NCBI RefSeq assembly: GCF_002355595.1
Contig: NZ_AP017422.1
Span: forward strand, 7,630,823-7,694,822
Reading direction: 5' to 3'
Origin: Filimonas lacunae
GTDB lineage: Bacteria; Bacteroidota; Bacteroidia; Chitinophagales; Chitinophagaceae
Length of the DNA stretch: 64,000 nucleotides
The notes below the pieces were generated by a model that saw nothing but the letters and a program-made list of their open reading frames with translations, had not been told where the DNA came from and searched no databases. Position numbers and translations under genes: made by a program. Numbering within the stretch: the stretch's first letter is position 1; each line of letters starts with the position of its first letter. This document shows, piece by piece, positions 25,416 to 34,776 of the stretch.

Positions 25416-25627
25416 CAACTCGTAAGTGCAAGCGAAGCGCCCGTTTGTTAGAATAGGAGGGCGGAAAGTGCAACTCTGTTTTAACAGTTATTGAGGACAC
25501 TTGCTGCTGTTGCGCTTTGTTTTTTCTGCTATTAGGCTGACTAAAAAGGTTCAGCTTAAAAAAGTTGGGGCCGACCTTTTTAGGGCCGACAGCTTCTTTT
25601 TCTAAAGCTTAGCCTTTGGGATCAGCC

Positions 25628-25662
25628 CCCAAAAAGGCCCATATCGATAGATATGGGCCTTT
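25628..25662 (-). terminator. Terminator of nrdA
   Basis: Perfect 13-bp stem AAAGGCCCATATC / GATATGGGCCTTT (25633-25645 and 25650-25662), loop GATA. On the minus strand the stem runs into TTTTT. It lies 23 bp after the nrdA stop. Confidence 0.88.
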
Positions 25663-25685
25663 GATATTTAGTAGGAGTAGTAAGC

Positions 25686-28067
25686 TTATGAGCTACAAGC
25701 TTCACAGCTGCCATCTATGGGGCAAGCCGCACCGGTAATCTCTTCATCAGAAGCTGGTGTTGCAGCCTGGTTTCTGTTGTTTAAAGGCTGCATTTGCACA
25801 CTGCCTTGTTTTTCTACAGTAAACTGAACTGCTTGTGCAGCTGCCTGGGTACGTAAGTAGTACATACCGGTTTTCAGGCCTTTTTTCCAGGCATAGAAGT
25901 GCATGCTGGTTAATTTAGCCTTGTTCGGTTGCTGAACAAACAGGTTTAATGATTGAGATTGACAGATATAGGCACCACGGTCGGCTGCCATATCAATCAG
26001 TGTACGTTGCTTGATCTCCCAAACAGTTTTATAAATTTCCTTGATCTCCTGCGGAATCTCTTCAATAGCCTGAATAGAACCGTTGGCAGAAATAATCCTG
26101 TTCTTCATTTCGTCATTCCATAATCCCAGTGCTACCAGGTCTTTTAACAGGAACTTGTTTACAATAACAAATTCGCCACTTAATACACGTCTTACATAGA
26201 TGTTGGATGTGTATGGCTCAAAGCATTCGTTATTGCCCAGTATTTGTGAAGTAGAGGCAGTTGGCATAGGAGCAATTAACAGGCTGTTTCTTACGCCATG
26301 TTGTTTAATCTCCTGTTGCAGTGCGCTCCAGTTCCATCTGTTGCCTGGTACCACACCCCAGAAATCAAACTGGAATGCACCTTTGCTTAGTGGGCTGCCT
26401 TCATACGAGCTGTAAGTGCCTTCTACTTTGGCCAGGTCTTTAGAAGCGGTCATTGCGGCAAAATACATGGTTTCGGCAATGTCTATGTTCAGTTGTTTAG
26501 CCTGCTCGCTTTCAAAAGGATAGCGCATTAATATAAAGGTATCTGCCAAACCTTGTATACCTAATCCTATAGGACGGTGACGCATATTGCTGTTGCGTGC
26601 TTCTTCTACAGGGTAGTAGTTACGGTCTATAATACGGTTGAGGTTTACCGCTGCCTGGTAAGTTACCTCGTATAATTTCTGATGATCAAACTGGCCGTCG
26701 ATTACAAAACGGGGCAAAGCAATAGATGCCAGGTTACACACTGCCACTTCATCCGGCGCACAATATTCCACTATTTCTGTACACAGGTTGCTGTTGCGGA
26801 TGGTACCCAGGTGCTGGTGGTTGCTTTTGCGGTTACAGGCATCTTTGTACAGCATGTATGGTGTACCGGTTTCTATCTGTGCATCCAGTATGGCAAACCA
26901 TAAATCCTGTGCTTTTACGGTTTTGCGGGCCTTGCCTTCCTGCTCGTATTGGTGGTATAATTTTTCAAACTCTTCGCCAAAAGTATCCGCCAGGCCGGGG
27001 GCTTCGTGCGGGCAAAACAGGCTCCATTCGCCATTGGCTTCTACGCGCTCCATAAACAGATCGCTTATCCATAAGGCATAGAATAAATCCCTCGCACGCA
27101 ATTCTTCTTTACCGTGGTTTTTACGCAGGTCCAGGAAGTCAAAAATATCTGCATGCCATGGTTCCAGGTAAATAGCAAACGCACCTTTACGTTTACCACC
27201 ACCCTGGTCTACATAACGGGCGGTATCGTTAAACACACGCAGCATAGGAATAATACCATTGCTGGTGCCGTTGGTGCCGCTGATATACGAACCGGTAGCA
27301 CGGATATTGTGAATGCTTAAACCAATACCACCTGCGCTTTGCGAAATACGGGCGGTTTGTTTTAAAGTATCGTAAATGCCTTCAATGCTGTCATCTTTCA
27401 TGGTTAATAAAAAGCAAGACGACATCTGGGCTTTAGGCGTACCAGCATTAAATAAGGTAGGGGTAGCATGGGTAAACCATCTTTCCGACATCAGATTATA
27501 GGTTTTAATCACCTCTTCTATATTGTCCAGGTGTATACCTACTGCCACGCGCATGTACATATGTTGCGGGCGCTCTACCACTTTACCGTTCAGTTTCAGC
27601 AGGTAGCTGCGTTCCAGGGTTTTAAAGCCAAAGTAGTCAAAGGCAAAATCCCTGTCGTATATAATAGTGCTGTCCAGCAATGCCGAATGCTTGCTGATTA
27701 CGGCGTATACTTCATCTTCCAGTAAGGATGCTTTTAGCCCGGTTTTAGGTTCTACATAATTATATAGCTCCCCCATAGTGATGGAGAACGACTTTGTGGT
27801 ATTCTTATGGAGGTTGCTTACGGCTATGCGGGATGCCAGCAAACTGTAATCCGGGTGAATGGTACTCATCGAAGCTGCCGTTTCTGCAGCCAGGTTATCT
27901 AACTCTGTGGTGGTAACACCGTCATAAAGTCCCTCAATTACCTTCATAGCCACTTTAGTGGGGTCTATGAATTTGCTGTTGAGACTGTAACACAGTTTCT
28001 CAATACGAGCTGTAATCTTGTCAAATTTTACTGATTCTTTTCTGCCGTCTCTTTTTATAACGAACAT
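25686..28067 (-). CDS. nrdA: Class Ia ribonucleoside-diphosphate reductase, alpha subunit
   Basis: A 793-residue large subunit that reduces ribonucleoside diphosphates to deoxy forms. An ATP-cone domain covers about 1-90. The active site has Cys218 (MSSCFLLT) and Cys445 (AVCNLASI) as the redox pair and NLCTE (428-432) with Asn428, Cys430 (radical site) and Glu432. The C-terminal tail CEACSS supplies the shuttle cysteines for thioredoxin or glutaredoxin. nrdB lies 76 bp upstream on the same strand. The pair is downstream of a cobalamin riboswitch and ends with a strong terminator. Confidence 0.97.
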   Translation of the reverse strand: MFVIKRDGRKESVKFDKITARIEKLCYSLNSKFIDPTKVAMKVIEGLYDGVTTTELDNLAAETAASMSTIHPDYSLLASRIAVSNLHKNTTKSFSITMGELYNYVEPKTGLKASLLEDEVYAVISKHSALLDSTIIYDRDFAFDYFGFKTLERSYLLKLNGKVVERPQHMYMRVAVGIHLDNIEEVIKTYNLMSERWFTHATPTLFNAGTPKAQMSSCFLLTMKDDSIEGIYDTLKQTARISQSAGGIGLSIHNIRATGSYISGTNGTSNGIIPMLRVFNDTARYVDQGGGKRKGAFAIYLEPWHADIFDFLDLRKNHGKEELRARDLFYALWISDLFMERVEANGEWSLFCPHEAPGLADTFGEEFEKLYHQYEQEGKARKTVKAQDLWFAILDAQIETGTPYMLYKDACNRKSNHQHLGTIRNSNLCTEIVEYCAPDEVAVCNLASIALPRFVIDGQFDHQKLYEVTYQAAVNLNRIIDRNYYPVEEARNSNMRHRPIGLGIQGLADTFILMRYPFESEQAKQLNIDIAETMYFAAMTASKDLAKVEGTYSSYEGSPLSKGAFQFDFWGVVPGNRWNWSALQQEIKQHGVRNSLLIAPMPTASTSQILGNNECFEPYTSNIYVRRVLSGEFVIVNKFLLKDLVALGLWNDEMKNRIISANGSIQAIEEIPQEIKEIYKTVWEIKQRTLIDMAADRGAYICQSQSLNLFVQQPNKAKLTSMHFYAWKKGLKTGMYYLRTQAAAQAVQFTVEKQGSVQMQPLNNRNQAATPASDEEITGAACPIDGSCEACSS

Positions 28068-28143
28068 AGGTTACAGAATTTTGTGTTAGAGTTATTGGTT
28101 TGTTATTCGTTGTTCTCAGCGCTCAATTATTGTTCCATGTATA

Positions 28144-29121
28144 TTAGAAATCCTCATCTGTTGAAAAGATCTCTTGCTCCTTCGAACTATTCACACCCGC
28201 TTTCTGGTAATCACCCACTCTTTTCTCAAAAAAGTTGGTTTTTCCCTGTAAAGAGATCATTTCCATAAAGTCGAAGGGATTGGTGGCGTTGAATATTTTA
28301 GGGTAGCCCAGTGCAGTAATCCACCGGTCGGCCACAAACTCAATATATTGTTTCATCAAATCGGCGTTCATGCCAATCAGTCTTACAGGTAATGATTCTG
28401 AGATAAATTCTTTTTCAATACGCACGGCATCTGTAATTATCTCCGTAACCCTTTCCTGTGATAACTTATTGCTAAGCATGCTATATAGTAAACAGGCAAA
28501 TTCGCAATGCAGGCCCTCATCTCTCGAAATCAATTCATTGCTAAAGCTAAGGCCGGGCATTAATCCTCTTTTCTTTAACCAGAAAATAGAGCAGAAGCTG
28601 CCGCTGAAAAAGATGCCTTCCACCGCTGCAAAAGCTACCAGGCGTTCGGCAAAAGAGCCCTGTTCAATCCAGCGCAGTGCCCATTGTGCTTTTTTAGTAA
28701 CCGCAGGTACAGTTTCAATAGCGTTGAACAGCTTATTTTTTTCGGCCGGGTCTTTAATATAAGTGTCAATTAATAAGGCGTAGGTTTCTGAGTGTATGTT
28801 TTCCATCATAATCTGGAAACCATAAAAACAACGTGCTTCGGGCAGCTGCACCTCGCTCATAAAGTTCACCGCCAGGTTTTCGTTTACGATACCGTCACTG
28901 GCTGCAAAAAATGCCAATACATGTTTAATAAAGTGCTGTTCCCCTTCATTCATTCCAGCCCAGTCTTTTAAGTCCTGCGACAAATCAATTTCTTCTGCGG
29001 TCCAAAAGCTGGCTTCATGCTGCTTATACATTTCCCATATAGCAGGGTACTTGATGGGTAATAAAACAAACCGTTCCTTGTTCTCCTGTAGTAATAATTC
29101 TGTTTCCATAAACCGGGCCAT
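28144..29121 (-). CDS. nrdB: Class Ia ribonucleoside-diphosphate reductase, beta subunit
   Basis: A 325-residue ferritin-like radical-generating subunit. Metal-binding motifs appear in order: [23 protein letters not shown] (with the expected radical tyrosine) and DEGLHCEF. The C-terminus ends in acidic residues (FSTDEDF), the usual docking tail for NrdA. It is the first gene of the nrdB-nrdA unit. The 140-nt leader after the riboswitch aptamer starts no other gene. Confidence 0.96.
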   Translation of the reverse strand: MARFMETELLLQENKERFVLLPIKYPAIWEMYKQHEASFWTAEEIDLSQDLKDWAGMNEGEQHFIKHVLAFFAASDGIVNENLAVNFMSEVQLPEARCFYGFQIMMENIHSETYALLIDTYIKDPAEKNKLFNAIETVPAVTKKAQWALRWIEQGSFAERLVAFAAVEGIFFSGSFCSIFWLKKRGLMPGLSFSNELISRDEGLHCEFACLLYSMLSNKLSQERVTEIITDAVRIEKEFISESLPVRLIGMNADLMKQYIEFVADRWITALGYPKIFNATNPFDFMEMISLQGKTNFFEKRVGDYQKAGVNSSKEQEIFSTDEDF

Positions 29122-29226
29122 TTATAATATAATCAAATGAGTATCAATATATTTCTTAACCGGGCAGAGTGTAAGATCCTATGACTGTACGGGGGGAATT
29201 GTACAATGTTATGGTGTCTAAACTCC

Positions 29227-29253
29227 GACAAGCTTATGAGCGTAAGGGTTGTC
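29227..29253 (-). promoter_or_regulatory. Hairpin after the nrdBA riboswitch
   Basis: Short inverted repeat GACAA / TTGTC (29227-29231 and 29249-29253) just downstream of the aptamer on the minus strand. It could belong to the expression platform or pair with the aptamer loop; evidence is only the complementarity. Confidence 0.25.
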
Positions 29254-29261
29254 AGTAATAT

Positions 29262-29374
29262 CATTAAGGCCGAGTATCTGACTAATTCCATGCAAAACGG
29301 AAAACACAGTTGCGCCACAGCCCGGGAATCTCACCCGGTTCCTCTTTAAAGACGGATAGCATAGTGCCTTAATG
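29262..29374 (-). promoter_or_regulatory. Cobalamin riboswitch upstream of nrdB-nrdA
   Basis: A compact 113-nt aptamer on the minus strand. Perfect 9-bp outer stem CATTAAGGC / GCCTTAATG (29262-29270 and 29366-29374). Inside are GGAACCGGGTGAGATTCCCG (29323-29342), GCGCAACTGT next to it and the B12-box-like AGTCAGATACTCGGCC (29268-29283). These match cobalamin riboswitch core blocks in order. Control of class Ia ribonucleotide reductase by such a switch is known from Streptomyces. Here cobalamin should lower nrdBA expression, which implies a B12-dependent class II enzyme elsewhere in the genome (inference). Confidence 0.9.
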
Positions 29375-29519
29375 TTCCTGCAATCTCGGGCAGAAAACAG
29401 GTAATGGGAAAGAAACTTATAAACAGGGTGTGCATACTTTTTACACAATAAACAGAACCCTCACTGCATAGGCATTTGGTAAAAATTCCCCTATTCAAGG
29501 GTGAAACATAGAAGGGGCA

Positions 29520-29741
29520 TTACTGAAAATCGGGGAAGAATTTTTCTTTGAATAAGGTGTATTTGTTTTTGAGTTCCCGCATACAACCGATACAAAGGCA
29601 ATCATTGTATTTCAGTGCAATATGATCGCGTTCGGCTTGGGTAAGGTGTAATCCGTTACACTGACAGTTGCTTACATCGCCTACTTTACATTCAAAGGGC
29701 TGCTGGCAGCGGGGACATATTTTGTTTTCATGTATAGGCAT
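29520..29741 (-). CDS. Small cysteine-rich protein (CWC-type)
   Basis: A 73-residue protein with eight cysteines arranged as CPRC, then C, then CQC, then CLCIGC; it looks like a metal-binding zinc-ribbon or iron-sulfur type fold. The pattern resembles the cysteine-rich CWC family. It lies 145 bp upstream of the nrdBA aptamer on the same strand, so it could be in front of the same transcript or on its own. A role in B12-related metabolism is suggested only by position. Confidence 0.6.
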   Translation of the reverse strand: MPIHENKICPRCQQPFECKVGDVSNCQCNGLHLTQAERDHIALKYNDCLCIGCMRELKNKYTLFKEKFFPDFQ

Positions 29742-29776
29742 TCGTATTGTACTTTAAACCAGGTTAACTGCTATAG

Positions 29777-29784
29777 CAAATATA
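29777..29784 (-). promoter_or_regulatory. Possible -7 element of the cysteine-rich protein gene
   Basis: Minus strand TATATTTG, full match to TAnnTTTG, 35 bp before the ATG. No TTG is found at the usual spacing. Confidence 0.4.
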
Positions 29785-29888
29785 CACTTCTGCTTCCGGG
29801 ATGCCACCTGTATAAAAAGGGTTTACCTGTGTTATTAAGAACAAACAAATTCCGTTACTTTCAGCTTTCAACCTTAAAATCTTAACCA

Positions 29889-30755
29889 ATGAATGTAACA
29901 TTCAAGCGCAGAACTAAAAAAGTAATCATATATCTCACCATTCCTTTCCTGGTATTATTTGTTTTCAGGCTGTCATATGGCTACCTGGTTTCCTCCGTAG
30001 AGAGAAACAATTGGGTGGCCGATTCTGATTTCTTTAGCAGTATAGGGGAGTTAAGAAAAAACTATGCATCGGAAAAGGGTGGGAAACGGGTAAGTGCGCC
30101 TGATTGGGCCGATAACCAGAAATATGAAAAAACAGCTACGGTACAAACCCGTACTACCAAATTTGATGCAGATGCTGCTGCGGTGGATAGTGCAACCAAA
30201 CAATTTAGTGCCGTAATACAATACGAGCAAAGTGTGGGAAATAAAGGTAGCCGACAGTTACATTTATCTATTGGTGTAGTACCATCTGCCTTTGATAGTT
30301 TTTATACGGCTATTCAAAAAATAGGCACCGTAAAAGAGCGGGAAGTGGTAAAAGTGGATAAAACCAATGAGTACCGCCAGCTGAACGCAAAAAGGGAGTC
30401 ACTGGAAAAAACACTGGCCTCTTTACAGGAACTGAAATCGGAAAGCGGCGTAATCTCCGACTTTGTTACCCTACATGATAAAATTCTGGAGATAGAAAAG
30501 GAATTGCAGGAGTTAGGTGTAGAGTTGGGGAATTTCAATTCTGAAAATGAGTATTGCACTGTGAGGGTGTCTTTGTTTGAAGGTTCGGCAGGAAAAAAGG
30601 CCAGCTTTTTTACGCAAACTAAAAATACATTGGAGTGGACCATTCAATATTATACCATTCTGATTGCGGCACTTTTTGGAGCGTGTTGTGCAGCTACCCT
30701 GATCGTTCATATTGCTATTAAGCTGAATATTCTGAAAAGCGAAGTACAAAACTGA
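29889..30755 (+). CDS. DUF4349 domain membrane protein
   Basis: A 288-residue protein with a membrane anchor near the N-terminus (about 12-32), a periplasmic DUF4349 domain with a central coiled coil (RQLNAKRESLEKTLASLQEL, about 159-178) and a C-terminal membrane helix (about 253-275). The ring-like DUF4349 family occurs as lipoproteins or anchored proteins across Bacteria; function is unknown. The gene is followed by an 81-bp gap and the efflux genes. Confidence 0.8.
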   Translation: MNVTFKRRTKKVIIYLTIPFLVLFVFRLSYGYLVSSVERNNWVADSDFFSSIGELRKNYASEKGGKRVSAPDWADNQKYEKTATVQTRTTKFDADAAAVDSATKQFSAVIQYEQSVGNKGSRQLHLSIGVVPSAFDSFYTAIQKIGTVKEREVVKVDKTNEYRQLNAKRESLEKTLASLQELKSESGVISDFVTLHDKILEIEKELQELGVELGNFNSENEYCTVRVSLFEGSAGKKASFFTQTKNTLEWTIQYYTILIAALFGACCAATLIVHIAIKLNILKSEVQN

Positions 30756-30836
30756 TCATATTCATCCGCAAAACCCGTTCAACTTCCGCTCATCAAGTTT
30801 TAAGAAACATGCCGGCTATTCGGTTATTTTTGTTAC

Positions 30837-32285
30837 ATGGGAAAGCGCTTACTGATTCTATTGGCTGCTGCAATGCCCTTTGCGTTGTTTGCACAGGAAA
30901 AATGGGACCTTCGCCGTTGCGTGGAATACGCGGTAAAAAATAATATTTCTGTTAAGCAGGCCGATGTACAGGCCCGCATTAGTGAACTGCAACTAAAGCA
31001 GGCCAGAATGAACCGGTTTCCCAGTCTTGGGTTTTCTACAGGATTGGGGACACAGTTTGGGCGTTCTATTGATCCTACTACCAACCAATTTACTACCACA
31101 CAATTATTGTATCAGAATTATGGATTGCAGGGGAGTGTACAGGTATTTGGATTTGGACAGCTCAAAAACAGCATTCAGGCCGCCAGATTTAATGCAGAAG
31201 CTGCTTTAAAGGATATAGAACGGGCCGCTAATGATGTATCTATGAATGTTGCCACTTATTATTTGCAGGTAGTAGCTTCTAAAGAGCAGATCAATATTTC
31301 AGAAGTTCAGATAAAGCAGGATCTGGCACAATATAAGGATACCAAAAGCCGTGTAGATGCAGGTGCGTTACCTGAACTCAACCTTGCAGAAATTGAATCG
31401 CAGCTGGCAACAGATAGTATTGCGCTGATTACGTCCAGAGCTACTTTTGAGCAAAACGTGCTTTCTTTGAAGGCACTTCTTAACATAGAAGCAGGAGATG
31501 CCTTTGAGGTAGATACGCCTCCTATGGAACAAATTCCTTTGGAAAATATTGCAGATATGCAGCCTGATATTGTATATCAACTGGCTTTAAACAATCAGCC
31601 GCTGCAAAAAGTAAATGAACTTAAAATAAAAGGAGCTGAAAAAACAATTGCAGCGTATAAATCGCAATTGTATCCTTCTTTATCGCTGGGTTATAGCCTT
31701 ACGTCCCGCTTTTCCAGTTCATTGAAGTCTGCTACTAATACGATAGCCGGTTATGATTATTTGCCTTATTTTACGGATATAAATGGCCAGATATATCCTG
31801 TGCAAACACCGGTTTATTCCAGTTCTTATTCCCGTAAATCATTTGGCAAATGGTGGGATGGATATGGTTCTCAGCTGGATCAGAATTTTAACCAGTCCAT
31901 AGGATTCACGCTAAGTGTGCCCATCTTTAATTCAGGCAACACTTATAAAGTCAATTATCAGCGTTCGCAACTGGATTTGAAAACATTGCAACTGCAAAAA
32001 GCACAGGCAAATCAGGATTTGCAACAGAATATTTATAAAGCTTACGTGAATGCAACATCGGCAATGCAAAAATTTTATGCAGGTGATAGAAGCGTAGCTT
32101 CTGCACAAAAAGCATATGACTTTGCCACTAAACGATATGAAGTAGGGCTATTGAGTTCAATAGATTTACTTACTAACCAGAACAACTTACTTAAAGCCAA
32201 ACTGCAACAGTTAAGCAACCAGTATGAATATGTATTTCGCATGAAATTGCTGGAGTTTTACAAAGGGCAGGGGCTTAAATTATAA
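30837..32285 (+). CDS. TolC family outer membrane efflux protein
   Basis: A 482-residue protein with a signal peptide (LLILLAAAMPFALFAQ) and the duplicated helical/beta layout of TolC proteins. The first repeat begins at WDLRRCVEYAVKNNISVKQA and the second ends with YEVGLLSSIDLLTNQNNLLKA. As a trimer it forms the outer-membrane channel of efflux or export machines. The adaptor gene follows 29 bp downstream. No inner-membrane pump is encoded next to them. A TAnnTTTG match lies directly before the ATG. Confidence 0.9.
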   Translation: MGKRLLILLAAAMPFALFAQEKWDLRRCVEYAVKNNISVKQADVQARISELQLKQARMNRFPSLGFSTGLGTQFGRSIDPTTNQFTTTQLLYQNYGLQGSVQVFGFGQLKNSIQAARFNAEAALKDIERAANDVSMNVATYYLQVVASKEQINISEVQIKQDLAQYKDTKSRVDAGALPELNLAEIESQLATDSIALITSRATFEQNVLSLKALLNIEAGDAFEVDTPPMEQIPLENIADMQPDIVYQLALNNQPLQKVNELKIKGAEKTIAAYKSQLYPSLSLGYSLTSRFSSSLKSATNTIAGYDYLPYFTDINGQIYPVQTPVYSSSYSRKSFGKWWDGYGSQLDQNFNQSIGFTLSVPIFNSGNTYKVNYQRSQLDLKTLQLQKAQANQDLQQNIYKAYVNATSAMQKFYAGDRSVASAQKAYDFATKRYEVGLLSSIDLLTNQNNLLKAKLQQLSNQYEYVFRMKLLEFYKGQGLKL

Positions 32286-32314
32286 TTCAATGATCCTAGA
32301 AACTGTTTTTGTAT

Positions 32315-33706
32315 ATGAGTAAAAAAGCAATATGGATTATCAGTACACTGGTGGTGTTGGTCATCTTACTGGTAGTTCTTAAAAAAAGTGGAGCGTTGGG
32401 TAAGGACGAAGGGACAAAAGTATCAGCGGAGAAGGCTGCTGTACGTTCTATTACAGAAACGGTAACAGCCAGCGGTAAGGTATATCCCGAGGTAGAAGTG
32501 AAAATAAGCTCTGATATTTCCGGCGAAATTGTAGAGCTCACAATTGCCGAAGGCGACACCGTGAGAAAAGGACAAATGCTGGCGCGCATTTATGCAGATA
32601 TCTATGCTTCACAGCGCGACCAGGCAGCGGCTACCGTTTCCCAAACAGAAGCACAGGTAGCTAATGCGAAAGCACAGCTGGGAGCATTGAAAGCTACACT
32701 GGACCAGACAGAAGCGGCTTATAAAAGACAAAAAACATTGCTGGATCAAAAGGTGATTTCCCAATCTGAATTTGAGCAGGCATCACAGGCTTACTTTTCT
32801 GCCCAGTCCAATTATCAGGCATCAAAGGATAACATTAATGCAAACCTGGCAGGTGTGAGAAGTGCCCAGGCTAGTTTAAACAGGGCCAGTAAAGATGTAA
32901 GCAGAACTACTATTACAGCTCCTATGGATGGTGTGGTAAGTTTAATGCTGGTGAAGAAAGGCGAAAGAGTAGTGGGTACTGCACAGATGACCGGTACAGA
33001 AATGATGCGTGTTGCCGATTTAAACAGCATTGAAGTACAGGTAGACGTAGGCGAAAATGATATTCCTAAAGTGAAAATAGGCGACAGCGCTATTGTTCAG
33101 GTAGATGCTTATAATAACAGGAAGTTCAAAGGAATTGTATATAAAATAGCCAACCCTTCCAGCGCATCTTCCAGCACTACCAGTTCGGCATCTTCTTCAA
33201 CTACTATCACCAATTACCAGGTGCATATCCGGTTATTGCAGGATAGTTATAAAGATTTGCTGGTGAAAGGCAAGGCTTTCCCTTTCCGGCCTAATATGAC
33301 TGCCAGCGCCGATATTCAAACCAAAACACATGCACAGGCTTTGTCAGTGCCATTGAATGCGGTTACCACGCGTGATAAAAACAGTGATGATGCGGCAGGG
33401 AAAGACAAAAAGGAGAAAAAAGATAATGCAGATAAAGCTAGCACCTCTGGCAATAACGACGACGAAGTAAATAAAGATGACTTGCAGGAAGTGGTGTTTG
33501 TGCTACAGCAGGATGGTACTGTTAAAAAGGTGGTAGTGACCACTGATATACAGGATATCAATAATATTGAAATAAAAACAGGCCTGAAGCCAGGTGATGA
33601 GGTGATTAGCGGTCCTTATGATGTGGTGAACAAGCAGCTGAAGCAGGGTACTAAAGTGAAAGTAGTTCCGAAAAGTGAGCTGGTTCAGACTTTTAAAAAG
33701 AATTAA
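32315..33706 (+). CDS. Efflux periplasmic adaptor (HlyD/MacA-like membrane fusion protein)
   Basis: A 463-residue adaptor with one N-terminal membrane helix (about 4-24), a barrel-sandwich half at VKISSDISGEIVELTIAEGD, a helical hairpin (about 95-195) and the returning half with TITAPMDGVVSLM. Start is the ATG at 32315; a TTG six bases earlier is less likely. A low-complexity Lys/Asp/Asn stretch (about 350-390) interrupts the membrane-proximal part, which is unusual. With the TolC gene it forms part of a tripartite pump, but the ATPase/permease (MacB-like) is not adjacent. Confidence 0.87.
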   Translation: MSKKAIWIISTLVVLVILLVVLKKSGALGKDEGTKVSAEKAAVRSITETVTASGKVYPEVEVKISSDISGEIVELTIAEGDTVRKGQMLARIYADIYASQRDQAAATVSQTEAQVANAKAQLGALKATLDQTEAAYKRQKTLLDQKVISQSEFEQASQAYFSAQSNYQASKDNINANLAGVRSAQASLNRASKDVSRTTITAPMDGVVSLMLVKKGERVVGTAQMTGTEMMRVADLNSIEVQVDVGENDIPKVKIGDSAIVQVDAYNNRKFKGIVYKIANPSSASSSTTSSASSSTTITNYQVHIRLLQDSYKDLLVKGKAFPFRPNMTASADIQTKTHAQALSVPLNAVTTRDKNSDDAAGKDKKEKKDNADKASTSGNNDDEVNKDDLQEVVFVLQQDGTVKKVVVTTDIQDINNIEIKTGLKPGDEVISGPYDVVNKQLKQGTKVKVVPKSELVQTFKKN

Positions 33707-33718
33707 GACAAATCTCCC

Positions 33719-33726
33719 TATGTTTG
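33719..33726 (+). promoter_or_regulatory. Possible -7 element of gpsA
   Basis: TATGTTTG matches TAnnTTTG 32 bp before the gpsA ATG. Upstream only TTT, not TTG, is found at the right distance. A short stem CGCCTG/CAGGCG lies between it and the gene. Confidence 0.35.
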
Positions 33727-33758
33727 TCGCCTGATTTATTGGTTTAAACAGGCGTGTT

Positions 33759-34769
33759 ATGCAGTTTGGAATAATAGGAAGTGGAAGTTGGGCTACGGCG
33801 CTGGCGAAAATATTAACGGATGGCAAACATTGTATTGCCTGGTGGGTGCGTAATGCAGATACGGTGCAGCACATTCGCCAACGACACCATAATCCTCATT
33901 ATTTAAGCTCTGCTTATTTCGATAACACCCTGCTTAACATGTACAACGATGTTAAGCAGGTGGTTGCCGAATCTGATGTAATAGTAATAGCAGTTCCATC
34001 TGCCTATGTACATGATGCCTTGCAGGCTTTGCCCGCAGATGCCTTTGCTGGCAAAAAGGTGGTTTCGGCGGTAAAAGGAATTTTACCTGGCAGCAACCAG
34101 CTGTTACATGAATACCTGGCCGAAAAGTTTCAATTAGATATTCATCATTACTTTACAGTACTAGGGCCTTGCCATGCAGAAGAAGTGGCGGCCGAAAAAC
34201 TTTCTTATCTTACTTTTTCCGGATTAGATGAAAATGCAGCAGCTGAAATAGCGGCTTATTTCCACACTGATTACATTAATACTGTAGTAAATCACGATGT
34301 GGTAGGGGCGCAGTACGCAGCAGTATTAAAAAATATTTACGCATTAGGGGCAGGCATTGCACATGGCCTTGAATACGGAGATAACTTTTTAAGTGTTTAT
34401 ATCGCTAACGCAGCCAATGAGATGAACCGTTTTTTACAACGGTCTATCGAACATTACCCTGTTGGTGTAGAACGGGAAGCCATTAACTATACCGCTTCTG
34501 TTTACCTGGGCGATTTGCTGGTTACCTGCTATTCGCTATACAGCCGCAACCGTATGTTTGGAAACATGATTGGGAAAGGCTATTCTGTAAAAGCAGCTAC
34601 ATTGGAACTGAACATGGTGGCAGAAGGGTATAACGCCAGCAAGTGCGTATTCCATACCAACCAGCAGTTTGCAGTGGCGATGCCCGTTGCGGCCACCATT
34701 TACGAGATATTGTGGGAGCATTTGCCGGCGGCAGAAGGATTTGCTAAAATAGAAGCAGCCCTGGTATAA
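33759..34769 (+). CDS. gpsA: Glycerol-3-phosphate dehydrogenase [NAD(P)+]
   Basis: A 336-residue cytoplasmic enzyme that reduces dihydroxyacetone phosphate to glycerol-3-phosphate for phospholipid synthesis. The N-terminal Rossmann motif is GIIGSGSWATALA (4-16). VSAVKGI and VLGPCHAEEV mark the substrate region, and the catalytic lysine lies in AAVLKNIYALGAGI. The GPCHAEE spelling in place of GPSFA is typical of Bacteroidota proteins, as far as I recall. It ends 7 bp from the convergent hemW gene. Confidence 0.94.
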   Translation: MQFGIIGSGSWATALAKILTDGKHCIAWWVRNADTVQHIRQRHHNPHYLSSAYFDNTLLNMYNDVKQVVAESDVIVIAVPSAYVHDALQALPADAFAGKKVVSAVKGILPGSNQLLHEYLAEKFQLDIHHYFTVLGPCHAEEVAAEKLSYLTFSGLDENAAAEIAAYFHTDYINTVVNHDVVGAQYAAVLKNIYALGAGIAHGLEYGDNFLSVYIANAANEMNRFLQRSIEHYPVGVEREAINYTASVYLGDLLVTCYSLYSRNRMFGNMIGKGYSVKAATLELNMVAEGYNASKCVFHTNQQFAVAMPVAATIYEILWEHLPAAEGFAKIEAALV

Positions 34770-34776
34770 GCAGGCG

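Noticed and set aside
24965-25425. Long open frames on both strands through the 42-bp repeats (products rich in Ser, Cys, Leu, Tyr)
   Set aside because: They exist only because the repeat unit is a multiple of three without stops; products are low-complexity and have no start context.
29133-29448. Minus-strand open frames of 61 and 76 codons upstream of nrdB
   Set aside because: They run through the cobalamin riboswitch, whose RNA structure explains the sequence.
30825-30832. TATTTTTG as promoter of the TolC gene with a normal leader
   Set aside because: It ends 4 bases before the only plausible ATG and has only TTT in place of TTG; kept only as a leaderless possibility.
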